From NCBI RefSeq assembly GCF_008641065.1, contig NZ_VTRS01000004.1, forward strand, positions 1-64,000: a stretch of 64,000 bases of DNA, given 5' to 3'. Position 1 is the stretch's first letter. Each line of letters begins with the position of its first letter. Source of the DNA: Rhabdaerophilum calidifontis. Lineage in GTDB: Bacteria > Pseudomonadota > Alphaproteobacteria > Rhizobiales > Beijerinckiaceae. Made by a program: the position numbers and the translations under genes. The notes beneath the pieces are model-generated. The model had not been told where the DNA came from. It saw only the letters and a list, made by a program, of their open reading frames with translations, and did not search any database. Positions 41,490-50,072 of this stretch are shown piece after piece.

Positions 41490-41870
41490 TCAATCCGGCT
41501 CGCCGGCGGGCGGCGCACAGAAAATCTTGTAGATCACCGAGATCACCGCGCGCACATCGTCGTTTGCGAGGCTGTAGAAGATCGCCTTGCCCTCACGCCG
41601 GGCCTGGACGAGACCGTCGAGCCGCAGGCGGGCGAGCTGCTGCGAAACCGTCGGCTGGCGCAGCGAGAGGATGGCCTCGAGATCGCTCACCGAACGCTCC
41701 TTCTCGGCGAGCAGGCAGAGCAGCAGCAGGCGGCTCTCGTGGCTCAGCGCCTTGAGGAAATCGCTGGCCTTGCGGGCCTTGCGCATCATCTGATCGAGTT
41801 CGGGGGAGAAATCCCCGTCCTCCTGCGCGTCCGGTTCCGGGTTGGTCCTGAGCGGGGCCATACGATCCAT
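41490..41870 (-). CDS. soxR: ArsR-family persulfide-sensing repressor, SqrR/BigR/SoxR type
   Basis: 126 residues, one winged helix: ASDFLKALSHESRLLLLCLL, then VSDLEAILSLRQPTVSQQLA and LRLDGLVQARREGKAIFYSL. The arsenic/zinc site ELCVC is absent. Instead there are exactly two cysteines, Cys52 and Cys118, 66 apart, the same separation as Cys41/Cys107 in SqrR, which form a tetrasulfide when reactive sulfur is present. So it most likely represses the sox genes until sulfide or thiosulfate appears. It lies after soxS on the same strand. Matching ATTC-N8 repeats stand before soxS and between soxA and soxY. Confidence 0.88.
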   Translation of the reverse strand: MDRMAPLRTNPEPDAQEDGDFSPELDQMMRKARKASDFLKALSHESRLLLLCLLAEKERSVSDLEAILSLRQPTVSQQLARLRLDGLVQARREGKAIFYSLANDDVRAVISVIYKIFCAPPAGEPD

Positions 41871-41904
41871 TTCCGTTAATGCCGGATCCGAGAACCCGGC
41901 CGTC

Positions 41905-42336
41905 TCATTCCGCCGCGCCGAGCCGCGCGATCAACGGCTTCAGCAGCCCCCAGAAGGCATCTTCACCGGCATAACCGGTGATCCGCCCGATCTCGCGGCC
42001 GCCGTCGAACAGCACGAAGGTAGGGGAATAGAAAACCGGCTCCCGCATGTCGAGCCCTGGCGGCAGCGGCCGCTCAAGGCTGACGCGGCGGAGCGGCGCG
42101 CGCCTGCCCTCGTCCGTGAGCGGGTAGATGGGACCGATCTCGCGCTCCCAGCGCAGGCACCAGGGACAGCCCGCGCGCTCGAACATCACCAGTTCCGCGG
42201 CCGCGGCCGGCCGCGCCGCGAACAGGAGCCATGCCAGCACCGCGCCGGCCGCCGCCATGAGGCCGTGCCGGGCCGGGGAAGGCGGCAGGGCGATGCGCGG
42301 AACGGTGGAATGCGGGACGACAAGGCCAGGGCGCAC
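41905..42336 (-). CDS. soxS: SoxS-type periplasmic thioredoxin
   Basis: 143 residues from a GTG at 42336 with GGAGAG seven bases before; the longer frame overlaps DUF3422 and the operator. A membrane/signal segment (AAAGAVLAWLLFAARPAAAA) leads to the thioredoxin site ELVMFERAGCPWCLRWEREI (C57-P-W-C60), then the family-typical IGPIYPLTDEGRRAPLRRV and PTFVLFDGGREIGRITGY with the cis-Pro in SPTF. In Paracoccus, SoxS keeps SoxY and related Sox thiols in active form. Reads with soxR as soxSR. An inner ATG at 42258 would give a shorter signal. Confidence 0.85.
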   Translation of the reverse strand: MRPGLVVPHSTVPRIALPPSPARHGLMAAAGAVLAWLLFAARPAAAAELVMFERAGCPWCLRWEREIGPIYPLTDEGRRAPLRRVSLERPLPPGLDMREPVFYSPTFVLFDGGREIGRITGYAGEDAFWGLLKPLIARLGAAE

Positions 42337-42368
42337 AGGGTCGCTCTCCGGGAACGGACGGACCACCA

Positions 42369-42388
42369 ATATAGCGCTTTTGGAATAT
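42369..42388. promoter_or_regulatory. candidate SoxR operator before soxS
   Basis: On the minus strand ATATTC, eight bases, CTATAT: the second arm matches the inverted repeat at four of six. The form ATTC-N8-GAAT is that bound by SqrR/BigR repressors. It is 32 bases before the soxS start and fits autoregulation of soxSR. Confidence 0.5.
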
Positions 42389-42437
42389 GTCTGCCAGCCC
42401 CGCCCTGCCGAAGCGGGACGCCCGAGCGCCGCCGGGC

Positions 42438-43730
42438 TCAATGCCGAGAATCGTCCGGGCCGCGGCGCAGCCGGCGCATGACGACCCACATCAGCGCCAC
42501 GATCACCGGCACCGAGAGCCCCATCGCGAGATCGAGCGGCAGCGGCAGCACTTTCGCCTCCTTCGCGCCCTTGAGCAGATAACCGGCGAGGCCGACGACA
42601 TAATAGCTGATCGCGGCAACCGAGAGCCCTTCGACCGTCTCCTGAAGCCGGAGCTGAAGCCGCGTCCGCTCGGCCATCGCCGCGAGCAGGGCGTTGTTCT
42701 GCTTCGCCAGCTCGACATCGATGCGGGTGCGCAGCAGCCCCGAGGCGCGTGTCAGGCGCGCGGCGAGGCCCGCCAGATTGTCCTCCATCCGCTCGCAGGT
42801 GCGGAAGGCCGGCGCATTGCGCCGCTCGAGGAAGCTTGCGATCGCCGGCGCCGAATCCCCGGCCGGCTCCGCCATCGTCGCCAGCCTTTCGGCGAGGATC
42901 GCGGCATAGGCGCGGGTCGCACCGAAGCGGAACGTGGTCCGGGCGATTTCGGATTCCACCCTGGCGGTCATCATGGTGAGCCGCGCGAGCAGCGCATCGC
43001 CATCGCTGAGGCTCTGGCGGTGGACGAGTTCCGCGGTCAGTTTCGCCAGCCCCTGCTCGACATCGCGGATCACCGGGCCGATCCGCTGCGCCTCGGGCAA
43101 GCCGAGCAGGGCCATGGTGCGGTAGAACTCGATCTCGGTGATGTCGCGCGCCAGCGCCCCGAGACGGCGCTCCGTCATGCCGTGATTGACGACCACCACG
43201 CGCACGAACCCGCCCTCGTCCGGCGCGAAATCCGAGGCGACTTCGGCCATGCCCGTCTCGATGCGCGAATGGGAGAGAATCGATTGCCGCAACCGCTGCA
43301 TGGCTTTCTCGCGCTCGGCTGCCTCCACGAGAGCGATGTCGATCGAGGCAAGATGCGGCCCCGGCTGCTCCGGCAGCGGCAGGGAACGCATCAGATCCGC
43401 GGCCGGCGCCTCGAACCGGGCGTGCTCGCCGGCCAGCAGGAACACGAAGGTCATGAACTCGGTATGCTCCTCCCAGCGGAAGAGCCCCTGCGGCAGATCG
43501 TGGCGATGGTGCCGCGCGCCCTCGGGCGCCGGCGAGCGGCCATGCGAACGCGCGAAGGCATCGAGCCGCTCGCGCAGCTTCTCCGCCGGCTCCGCGCCGC
43601 GCAGGAAGGCGAGCCCGATGAGCCGGGCCGGCGCGGCGAAGGGGAAGAACGGCCGCGAATGCGCCTCCGTCAGCACGGCGTGCCGGGCGGGATGCGGCTC
43701 GAAGGGCGGGGTGGACGCGACAGAAGCCAT
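42438..43730 (-). CDS. DUF3422 family membrane protein
   Basis: About 430 residues from the ATG at 43730. HAVLTEAHSRPFFPFAAPAR and RHHRHDLPQGLFRWEEHTEF are the DUF3422 start; a long helical middle (200-340) is followed by LSVAAISYYVVGLAGYLLKG and a final helix with a basic tail RRLRRGPDD. It would be an inner-membrane protein with a large cytoplasmic part. The function of the family is unknown. It lies between soxX and soxS in the same direction but is not a known Sox component; the 68-base gap after soxX allows co-transcription. Confidence 0.85.
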   Translation of the reverse strand: MASVASTPPFEPHPARHAVLTEAHSRPFFPFAAPARLIGLAFLRGAEPAEKLRERLDAFARSHGRSPAPEGARHHRHDLPQGLFRWEEHTEFMTFVFLLAGEHARFEAPAADLMRSLPLPEQPGPHLASIDIALVEAAEREKAMQRLRQSILSHSRIETGMAEVASDFAPDEGGFVRVVVVNHGMTERRLGALARDITEIEFYRTMALLGLPEAQRIGPVIRDVEQGLAKLTAELVHRQSLSDGDALLARLTMMTARVESEIARTTFRFGATRAYAAILAERLATMAEPAGDSAPAIASFLERRNAPAFRTCERMEDNLAGLAARLTRASGLLRTRIDVELAKQNNALLAAMAERTRLQLRLQETVEGLSVAAISYYVVGLAGYLLKGAKEAKVLPLPLDLAMGLSVPVIVALMWVVMRRLRRGPDDSRH

Positions 43731-43798
43731 GAACAATCCGGGTGGAACCGCCGGCGGGGCCGGCGATCCTCCTTATGCCCCGAAATCCGGGCGATTGG

Positions 43799-44425
43799 CT
43801 ACTTGTTCACGGGCGAAGCGGGGTCGAACAGGAAGGCGGTGAGATCCTTCATCTGCTGCTCCGTCAGGAAGCCGTGATAGCCGAAGCGCGGCATGGTCGA
43901 GCAGGGCATGGTCGCCATGGAATTGTAGATCTTGGCATAGGCCGCCCTGGCCTCCTCGGGAGCGTAATTGCGCAGCTTGCCATAGCCCACGAGCGGGGGG
44001 CCAAGCGTGCCGTAGCTCAGCTCGGCGAGATCCATCTGGTGGCAGGCATAGCAATTCGCGCCATTGGTCATCGGCCGGTCGGTGAAGGTGCCGCCGCGAC
44101 CGTCATTGGCGTATTTCTGCCCGGCCTTCCAATCCCCCAGCACGTTGCCATCGGCCGGGAAGCGGATCGTCGCGGCCTCGCGGGCGCGGACGCGCTCGAA
44201 TTCGGCCTGCGGCAATTCGTTGCGGAAGCGCGAACAGGCCGCCTGCGTCTCGTCATAGGAGATGCGGTTCTCCCAGCCCTCGGGGCGTTTCGGCCACATC
44301 GCCTTCGTGACGCGTTCGAGCGCCGCCGGATCAGGGGGCGCGCCGACCTGCGCGACGGCCGGGGACAGGGCCGGGACCTGGGCGGCTAGCACGACCAGCG
44401 CGGCGAAAAAGAATGTCCTCATCAT
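43799..44425 (-). CDS. soxX: SoxX, c-type cytochrome subunit of SoxXA
   Basis: 208 residues. Signal peptide MMRTFFFAALVVLAAQVPAL cut after VAQ. One haem site CYACH at 125-129 in TNGANCYACHQMDLAELSYG, with GTLGPPLVGYGKLRNY and a later Met-rich NSMATMPCSTMPRFG supplying the likely second ligand. With SoxA it attaches thiosulfate to the SoxY cysteine by oxidation in the periplasm. AGGAGG is directly before the ATG, and soxA ends seven bases upstream. Confidence 0.93.
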   Translation of the reverse strand: MMRTFFFAALVVLAAQVPALSPAVAQVGAPPDPAALERVTKAMWPKRPEGWENRISYDETQAACSRFRNELPQAEFERVRAREAATIRFPADGNVLGDWKAGQKYANDGRGGTFTDRPMTNGANCYACHQMDLAELSYGTLGPPLVGYGKLRNYAPEEARAAYAKIYNSMATMPCSTMPRFGYHGFLTEQQMKDLTAFLFDPASPVNK

Positions 44426-44432
44426 GCCCTCC

Positions 44433-45260
44433 TCAGCGCTTGATCGAAGGAACCTGGATCTCGCCGCCCTCGGCGGTCTTGACCAGATAGAGCGTCAGCG
44501 CGGTGATCCCCTCGGAGAGATAGACCGGTTCGGGCGTGCGCATCTGGCGGTAGCAATCCCACAGCCGGTGCTGCATCGTCCGCGTCTGGCTCTGGCTGAC
44601 GCGGTAGGTCGGCCAGGACCCCATGGTCATCTGGGCATCCCGGCCGGGCTTGTTGAGCTGCGGCAGCGGCTGGAGGCGGATGCGCTTACCCTCCTCGCCA
44701 TGGCAGGTGGCGCAGGAGAAATCCATGAAATCCGAGCGCCGGTAGAACAGCGCCTCGCCGATGGCATAGGCTTCGCGTTCCTTCGGATGGCTCAGCGGCA
44801 CCTCGAACTTCATGCCGCTCGACTTGTTGGCGATGAAGGCGACGAGGTCCTCCATGTCCGAGACGCGCCCCGGAGCGCCGAAGCGGCGGCGCAGGATATC
44901 GGCCGTGTCGAGCCCCTGGATCGTCTCCATGCAATGCTTGAGACGCTGCTCGAGGTCCATCACCTGATCGACATCGGCGAAATAACGCGGCAGACGCGCG
45001 AAGGCCCCTTCAAGCTTGCCGGGCCCCATGCCGAGATCGCAGGTCTCGAGGCTCGCATTCCGCGCGCCGCGCTTCTGCGTCCACAGCGCTTCGCCGCGAT
45101 CGACATTGAGGAACCCCGGGTTGGACATCGGATCCGACATCATCTGCCGGTATTTCTCGAGTTCTTTCTCGGTATCCACAGCCTGTTGCGCCGGCGCGCT
45201 GCCGGCGGCCAGCAACAGGATCGCGGCGCACGCCGCCACGCATCCGCGTCTTGTCCGCAT
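44433..45260 (-). CDS. soxA: SoxA, monohaem c-type cytochrome subunit of SoxXA
   Basis: 275 residues with a signal peptide (cut near PAQQ). Only one haem motif is present, CATCH at 183-187 in [20 protein letters not shown]; the N-terminal half keeps two cysteines (Cys74, Cys110) but no CxxCH, so this is the monohaem SoxA type with a disulfide in place of the first haem. Cys236 in [15 protein letters not shown] is the conserved cysteine that ligates haem and carries the persulfide. It pairs with SoxX encoded next. It is divergent from soxYZ across a shared regulatory region. Confidence 0.93.
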   Translation of the reverse strand: MRTRRGCVAACAAILLLAAGSAPAQQAVDTEKELEKYRQMMSDPMSNPGFLNVDRGEALWTQKRGARNASLETCDLGMGPGKLEGAFARLPRYFADVDQVMDLEQRLKHCMETIQGLDTADILRRRFGAPGRVSDMEDLVAFIANKSSGMKFEVPLSHPKEREAYAIGEALFYRRSDFMDFSCATCHGEEGKRIRLQPLPQLNKPGRDAQMTMGSWPTYRVSQSQTRTMQHRLWDCYRQMRTPEPVYLSEGITALTLYLVKTAEGGEIQVPSIKR

Positions 45261-45393
45261 CGTTCTTCCCCCCTCCAGCCGGCACCGGAGATTTCACCGC
45301 CTTCCAGCGAATGCGACACCGAACGGACTTGGCGTCCGCAGTTGATCCGCTAGTCTGGCAGTAATCGGTGCTGCCTCTTTTCTTATCCGTCTT

Positions 45394-45415
45394 TACATTC
45401 ACGAAAGCGGATGTA
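45394..45415. promoter_or_regulatory. candidate SoxR operator between soxA and soxY
   Basis: TACATTC, eight bases, GGATGTA: 7-bp arms with one mismatch, the ATTC-N8-GAAT plan of SqrR/BigR. It overlaps a plausible soxY promoter (TTTACA at 45392 and TATTGA at 45414) and could repress both divergent sox transcripts. Confidence 0.6.
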
Positions 45416-45552
45416 TTGATATGTCCAGCTTGAGGGAGGAAACCGGTCGTCGTCAAGAGGCGGCCGGAAAATGCGGAACCAACCGCCCCGGACATTATCG
45501 GGAACCGGAGATATCCGGCCCCCGGGGATTGCCGGAAACCAAGGAGAACGAG

Positions 45553-46014
45553 ATGGCTCTTCACAAGGCCGTTACCCGTCGCGATGCATTCGCCCTTCCG
45601 GCGATCGGCGCCGCGGCCCTGATGATCGCGCCGCGGCTGGCGCATGCCGATGCAGCCGCGGTCGAGGCCGAGATCAGAAAGCTCTACGCCGACAGGAAGC
45701 CGACGGATGGCCGCATCAAGCTTGATGTGCCGCAGATCGCCGAGAACGGTCTCGTCGTGCCGATCAACATCGAGGTCGAGAGCCCGATGACCGCGCAGGA
45801 CCATGTGAAGGCCGTGCATGTCTTCGCGGATGGCAATCCGCTGCCGGGCGTACTGAGCTTCCGCTTCACGCCCGAGAGCGGCAAGGCCGCAGCCTCGGTG
45901 CGCATGCGACTCTCCCAGACGCAGAACATCATCTGCATCGCCGAGATGGCGGGCGGCGCGCTCCACAGCGCCAGCGCCAATGTCAAGGTGACAATCGGCG
46001 GCTGCGGCGGCTGA
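45553..46014 (+). CDS. soxY: SoxY, sulfur carrier
   Basis: 153 residues from the ATG at 45553 (AAGGAG upstream). A twin-arginine signal, VTRRDAFALPAIGAAALMIA, is cut after AHA. The C-terminus is VKVTIGGCGG: the GGCGG swinging arm whose cysteine carries the sulfur substrate through the cycle. The Sec/Tat-folded immunoglobulin-like body has GLVVPINIEVESPMTAQDHV. It works as a heterodimer with SoxZ, encoded 16 bases on. Confidence 0.96.
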   Translation: MALHKAVTRRDAFALPAIGAAALMIAPRLAHADAAAVEAEIRKLYADRKPTDGRIKLDVPQIAENGLVVPINIEVESPMTAQDHVKAVHVFADGNPLPGVLSFRFTPESGKAAASVRMRLSQTQNIICIAEMAGGALHSASANVKVTIGGCGG

Positions 46015-46030
46015 GCAGGGAGGAACGAGG

Positions 46031-46360
46031 ATGAGCACCAAACCCACGCCGCGTATCCGGGTTCCGGGCAACGCCAAGGCCGGCGAGATCATCGAGATCA
46101 AGACGCTGATCAGCCACGAAATGGAATCCGGCCAGCGCAAGGATCAGGCCGGCAAGACCATCCCGCGCAAGATCATCCATGGCTTCACCGCGGCCTTCAA
46201 CGGCAAGGTCTTCTTCGAGGCGACCTGGCACCCGGCGATCTCGGCCAATCCGTATCAATCCTTCTTCTTCAAGGCGCAGGAGAGCGGCGAGTTCACCTTC
46301 GCCTGGAAGGATGACGACGGCTCGGTCTACGAGGCCAAGGCGAAGCTGGCCGTCGGCTAG
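46031..46360 (+). CDS. soxZ: SoxZ, partner of SoxY
   Basis: 109 residues without signal peptide; family members travel to the periplasm folded with SoxY through Tat. PRIRVPGNAKAGEIIEIKTL, then ISHEMESGQRKD and KIIHGFTAAFNGKVFFEATW, are near-invariant in SoxZ. It binds SoxY and helps hand the sulfur arm to SoxXA, SoxB and SoxCD. GGAGG lies about 8 bases before the ATG. Confidence 0.96.
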   Translation: MSTKPTPRIRVPGNAKAGEIIEIKTLISHEMESGQRKDQAGKTIPRKIIHGFTAAFNGKVFFEATWHPAISANPYQSFFFKAQESGEFTFAWKDDDGSVYEAKAKLAVG

Positions 46361-46445
46361 GCGACGGCGCGGCCCGGGCCGCGCCGCCATTCCAGAACAA
46401 CCGCAACGCAGGCGCGCAGGGTCTTCCCCGCGCGGAGGGAACCGC

Positions 46446-48140
46446 ATGATCTCACGACGCGATTTCCTGCAGGCAGGCGCGGCCGCCGCGGCCTTTGCCG
46501 GCGGCTCGGCCTCACTCGGCCGGCTTGCGGCACAGCAGCGGCTGGGCGAAGCCGAGTTGCTGCGCTTCGAGCCGCTCGGCAATGTCACGCTGATCCATCT
46601 CACGGATCTGCATGCGCAGTTCATGCCGCTCCATTTCCGTGAGCCCTCGATCAATCTCGGCATCGGCGAGATGAAGGGGCGTGTGCCGCATCTCACCGGC
46701 AAGGATTTCCTTGCCCATTACGGCCTGGCGCCCGGCTCGGCGATGGCCCATGCCCTGACGAGCGAGGATTTCGTCGCGCTTGCGCGGAATTACGGCCGCA
46801 TGGGGGGACTCGACCGAATCGCGCGGGTCGTCGAGGCGATTCGCGCCGAGCGCGGGGCGGAGCGCTGCCTGCTGCTCGACGGCGGCGACACCTGGACGAA
46901 TTCCTGGACCTCGCTCCAGACGCGGGCGCAGGATATCGTCGAAGCGATGGCCCTGCTGAAGCCCGACGCGATGACCGGGCATTGGGAATTCACGCTCGGC
47001 GCGGCACGCGTCGCGGAACTCACCAAGAGCCTCGGTTTCCCCTTCCTTGCGCAGAACGTACGCGAAAGCGAATTCGACGACCGCGTCTTCGAGCCGCGCC
47101 GGAGCTTCGAGCGGGGCGGCGTCCGGGTGGCGGTGATCGGCCAGGCCTATCCCTATACCGGCATCGCCAATCCGCGCTGGATGTTCCCGGACTGGCGTTT
47201 CAGCCTCAAGGACGAGGACGTGCAGAAGGAGGTCGATGCCGCGCGGGCGGAAGGCGCGGGGCTCGTCGTGCTGCTGTCGCATAACGGGTTCGATATCGAT
47301 CGAAAGATGGCATCCCGCGTGCGGGGAATCGACGTCATCCTCACCGCGCATACGCATGATGCCCTGCCCGAGCCGGTGACGGTCGGCCGCACCCTGCTCA
47401 TTGCCACCGGCAGCCACGGCAAGTTCGTCTCGCGCCTCGATCTCGATATCCGCGCCGGAGAAATCCGGGATTACCGCTATCGCCTGATCCCGGTCTTCTC
47501 CGACGCGATCCGGCCGGATCCGGCGATGGCGGCGCTCATCGCGGCGAAGCGGGCGCCGTTCGCGGCGGAACTGGCGCGGGTGCTCGGCCGCACCGAGGGG
47601 CTTCTCTATCGCCGCGGCAATTTCCAGGGAACGCTCGACGACCTGTTCACCGATGCGATGCTCGCGGTGCGTGATGCCGAGATCGCGCTGTCCCCCGGCG
47701 TGCGCTGGGGCGCGAGCCTGCTGCCGGGGCAGGATATCACCTTCGAGGACGTGACCAATGCCTGCGCCCTCACCTATCCGAACTGCTATCGCACGACGAT
47801 GACGGGCGCGCAGATCAAGCTCGTCCTCGAGGATATCGGCGACAACATCTTCAATCCCGATCCCTATGCCCAGGGCGGCGGCGACATGGTGCGCGTCGGC
47901 GGGCTCGGCTTCACGATCGACCCTTATGAGCGCCAGGGGCGCCGGATCTCGGAACTCACCCTGCTGCGCGACGGCCGGCCGCTCGATGCCGATCGTGCCT
48001 ATGTCGTCGCCGGCTGGGCCTCGATCAACGAGGATACGCAAGGTCCGCCGATCTGGGATGTCGTCAGCGAACATCTCGCCCACCGGAAGGTGGTGACGCC
48101 CCGGCCCCTCGGCGCCGTCCGCCTCGCCGGAACCCCCTGA
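46446..48140 (+). CDS. soxB: SoxB, thiosulfohydrolase
   Basis: 564 residues from the ATG at 46446. A Tat signal MISRRDFLQAGAAAAAFAGG leads to a 5'-nucleotidase-type metallophosphatase: TLIHLTDLHAQFMPLHFREP (first metal site), LLLDGGDTWTNSWTSLQTRA, the conserved GHWEFTLG and ILTAHTHDALPEP (His ligands). The C-terminal domain has TFEDVTNACALTYPNCYRTT. Dimanganese SoxB hydrolyses the sulfone end of S-thiosulfonate on SoxY and releases sulfate. SoxB follows soxZ with 85 bases between. Confidence 0.95.
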   Translation: MISRRDFLQAGAAAAAFAGGSASLGRLAAQQRLGEAELLRFEPLGNVTLIHLTDLHAQFMPLHFREPSINLGIGEMKGRVPHLTGKDFLAHYGLAPGSAMAHALTSEDFVALARNYGRMGGLDRIARVVEAIRAERGAERCLLLDGGDTWTNSWTSLQTRAQDIVEAMALLKPDAMTGHWEFTLGAARVAELTKSLGFPFLAQNVRESEFDDRVFEPRRSFERGGVRVAVIGQAYPYTGIANPRWMFPDWRFSLKDEDVQKEVDAARAEGAGLVVLLSHNGFDIDRKMASRVRGIDVILTAHTHDALPEPVTVGRTLLIATGSHGKFVSRLDLDIRAGEIRDYRYRLIPVFSDAIRPDPAMAALIAAKRAPFAAELARVLGRTEGLLYRRGNFQGTLDDLFTDAMLAVRDAEIALSPGVRWGASLLPGQDITFEDVTNACALTYPNCYRTTMTGAQIKLVLEDIGDNIFNPDPYAQGGGDMVRVGGLGFTIDPYERQGRRISELTLLRDGRPLDADRAYVVAGWASINEDTQGPPIWDVVSEHLAHRKVVTPRPLGAVRLAGTP

Positions 48141-48160
48141 CCCCCTGCCGGAGGAACGCG

Positions 48161-49432
48161 ATGCCCGATAATCCGCCCCCGCCCGCCAGCAGCCGCCGCC
48201 GCTTTCTCGCCGCCGCCGCAGGCGCCGGCACCGCGCTTGTCGCGGGCGGCGCGCGAGCCCGAACGACCCCAGACCCGCACATCACCGAGATCCAGGACTG
48301 GAACCGGTATCTCGGGGACGGCGTGGCGGCGCATCCCTACGGCAAACCCTCGAAATTCGAGCGCCATGTCATCCGCCGCGATGTCGAATGGCTGACGGCG
48401 AGCCGCGAGAGCTCGGTCAATTTCACGCCGATCCACGCGCTCGACGGTATCATCACCCCGAACGGACTGTGCTTCGAGCGCCATCACGGCGGCGCGCCGG
48501 AAATCGACCCTTCCAAGCATCGGCTGATGATCAACGGTCTGGTCGAGAAGCCGCTGGTCTTCACGATGGAGGATCTGAAGCGCTTCCCGGGGCGGATGAA
48601 CCGGGTCTATTTCCTCGAATGCGCGGCCAATGGCGGCATGGAATGGCGTGGCGCGCAATTGAACGGCTGCCAGTTCACCCACGGCATGATCCACAACGTG
48701 CTTTATACCGGCATTCCGCTGAAAGCGCTGCTCGACGAGGCCGGCCTGCGGACCAGCGCGCGCTGGATCATGCCCGAGGGCGCCGATTCCTCCGCCATGA
48801 CGCGCTCGATCCCGATCGAGAAGGCGCTCAAGGATTGCATGGTCGTCTGGGGCATGAATGGCGAGGCGTTGCGCCAGGAACAGGGCTATCCGCTGCGAAT
48901 CGTCGTGCCGGGCTGGGAAGGCAATATGTGGGTAAAATGGCTGCGCCGCATCGAGGTCGGCGACCAGCCCTGGCATCATCGGGAAGAGACTTCGAAATAC
49001 ACCGATCTCCTCGCCGATGGCCGCGCCCGCCGCTTCACCTTCATCATGGACGCGAAGAGCGTGGTGACGAGCCCCTCGCCGCAGGCGCCGCTCGTCGCGC
49101 GCGGGCCAAACGTAATCTCGGGGCTCGCTTGGTCGGGCCGGGGCACGATCACCCGTGTCGATGTCTCGCTCGATGGTGGCCGCAACTGGACGACGGCCCG
49201 GCTCGACGGCCCGGTCCTGCCGCTCTCGCTCACGCGCTTCTATCTCGATTTCGACTGGGATGGCCGCGAACTGCTGATCCAGTCGCGCGCGATGGACGAG
49301 ACCGGCTATGTCCAGCCCGGCAAGGCCGAGCTGCGCAAGGTGCGCGGGCTTAATTCCATCTACCACAACAACGGCATCCAGACATGGCTGGTGCGCCCGG
49401 ATGGGGAGACGGAGAATGTCGAGGTTTCGTAA
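48161..49432 (+). CDS. soxC: SoxC, molybdenum subunit of sulfane dehydrogenase
   Basis: 423 residues. Tat signal SSRRRFLAAAAGAGTALVAG. The sulfite-oxidase fold has the molybdenum cysteine Cys154 in VYFLECAANGGMEWRG, with YPLRIVVPGWEGNMWVKWLR and the C-terminal dimer domain (RGTITRVDVSLDGGRNWTTA). With SoxD it oxidises the sulfane sulfur bound to SoxY, removing six electrons, so thiosulfate is fully oxidised to sulfate without sulfur globules. The start follows GGAGG. The stop lies inside the soxD start region. Confidence 0.95.
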   Translation: MPDNPPPPASSRRRFLAAAAGAGTALVAGGARARTTPDPHITEIQDWNRYLGDGVAAHPYGKPSKFERHVIRRDVEWLTASRESSVNFTPIHALDGIITPNGLCFERHHGGAPEIDPSKHRLMINGLVEKPLVFTMEDLKRFPGRMNRVYFLECAANGGMEWRGAQLNGCQFTHGMIHNVLYTGIPLKALLDEAGLRTSARWIMPEGADSSAMTRSIPIEKALKDCMVVWGMNGEALRQEQGYPLRIVVPGWEGNMWVKWLRRIEVGDQPWHHREETSKYTDLLADGRARRFTFIMDAKSVVTSPSPQAPLVARGPNVISGLAWSGRGTITRVDVSLDGGRNWTTARLDGPVLPLSLTRFYLDFDWDGRELLIQSRAMDETGYVQPGKAELRKVRGLNSIYHNNGIQTWLVRPDGETENVEVS

Positions 49433-50072
49433 AGCGCTGCTCGCCGCCTTCGCGGCGGCTCTGGTCGCCAGTCCGGCGCCGGCGAAGAAGGCCGGGCTCG
49501 GCCGGCCCGCCCTGCCCGAGGAGATTGCAGCCTGGGACATCGACGTGCGACCGGACGGTGCCGGCCTGCCGCCCGGACGCGGCTCGGTGAAGCAGGGCGA
49601 GGCGCTCTATCTCGCGCGCTGCGCCTCCTGCCATGGCGAGTTCGGCGAGGGCGCGGGGCGCTGGCCGGCCCTTGCCGGCGGGCATGGCTCACTGCGGGGC
49701 GAGGCGCCGGAGAAAACGATCGGCTCGTTCTGGCCCTATCCGACGACGGCGTTCGATTACATCCGCCGCGCGATGCCCTATGGCGATGCCCGCTCGCTGA
49801 GCGACGACGAGGTCTACGCCATCACGGCCTTCCTGCTGCATCAGAACGATGTCGTGGCGGCCGATTTCGTGCTCTCGAAGGAAAATTTCACCACGGTGAG
49901 GCTCCCCAACGAAGCTGCCTTCTACGGCGACGACCGCGAACAGGCAGAACGTCACTTCTGGACGCAGGAGCCTTGCATGAAAAACTGCAAGCCCGATGCT
50001 AAGATCACGGGCCGCGCACGGGTGATCGATGTGACGCCCGAGGATGGCAACAAGGGTCTGAAGGTTGAGTGA
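49416..50072 (+). CDS. soxD: SoxD, c-type cytochrome subunit (short, monohaem)
   Basis: 218 residues from the ATG at 49416, overlapping soxC by 17 bases; GGAG sits just before. Signal peptide ends ASPAPAKK. One haem motif CASCH at 69-73; ALAGGHGSLRGEAPEKTIGS and SFWPYPTTAFDYIRRAMPYG are the SoxD family stretch, and FWTQEPCMKNCKPDAKI closes it. Paracoccus SoxD is about 380 residues with two haems, so this lacks the second cytochrome domain. It accepts electrons from SoxC; the next gene may supply the missing cytochrome. Confidence 0.9.
   Translation: MSRFRKALLAAFAAALVASPAPAKKAGLGRPALPEEIAAWDIDVRPDGAGLPPGRGSVKQGEALYLARCASCHGEFGEGAGRWPALAGGHGSLRGEAPEKTIGSFWPYPTTAFDYIRRAMPYGDARSLSDDEVYAITAFLLHQNDVVAADFVLSKENFTTVRLPNEAAFYGDDREQAERHFWTQEPCMKNCKPDAKITGRARVIDVTPEDGNKGLKVE

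Noticed and set aside
46512-48083. 523-codon minus-strand frame opposite soxB
   Set aside because: SoxB on the other strand has all family motifs; the antisense product has none.
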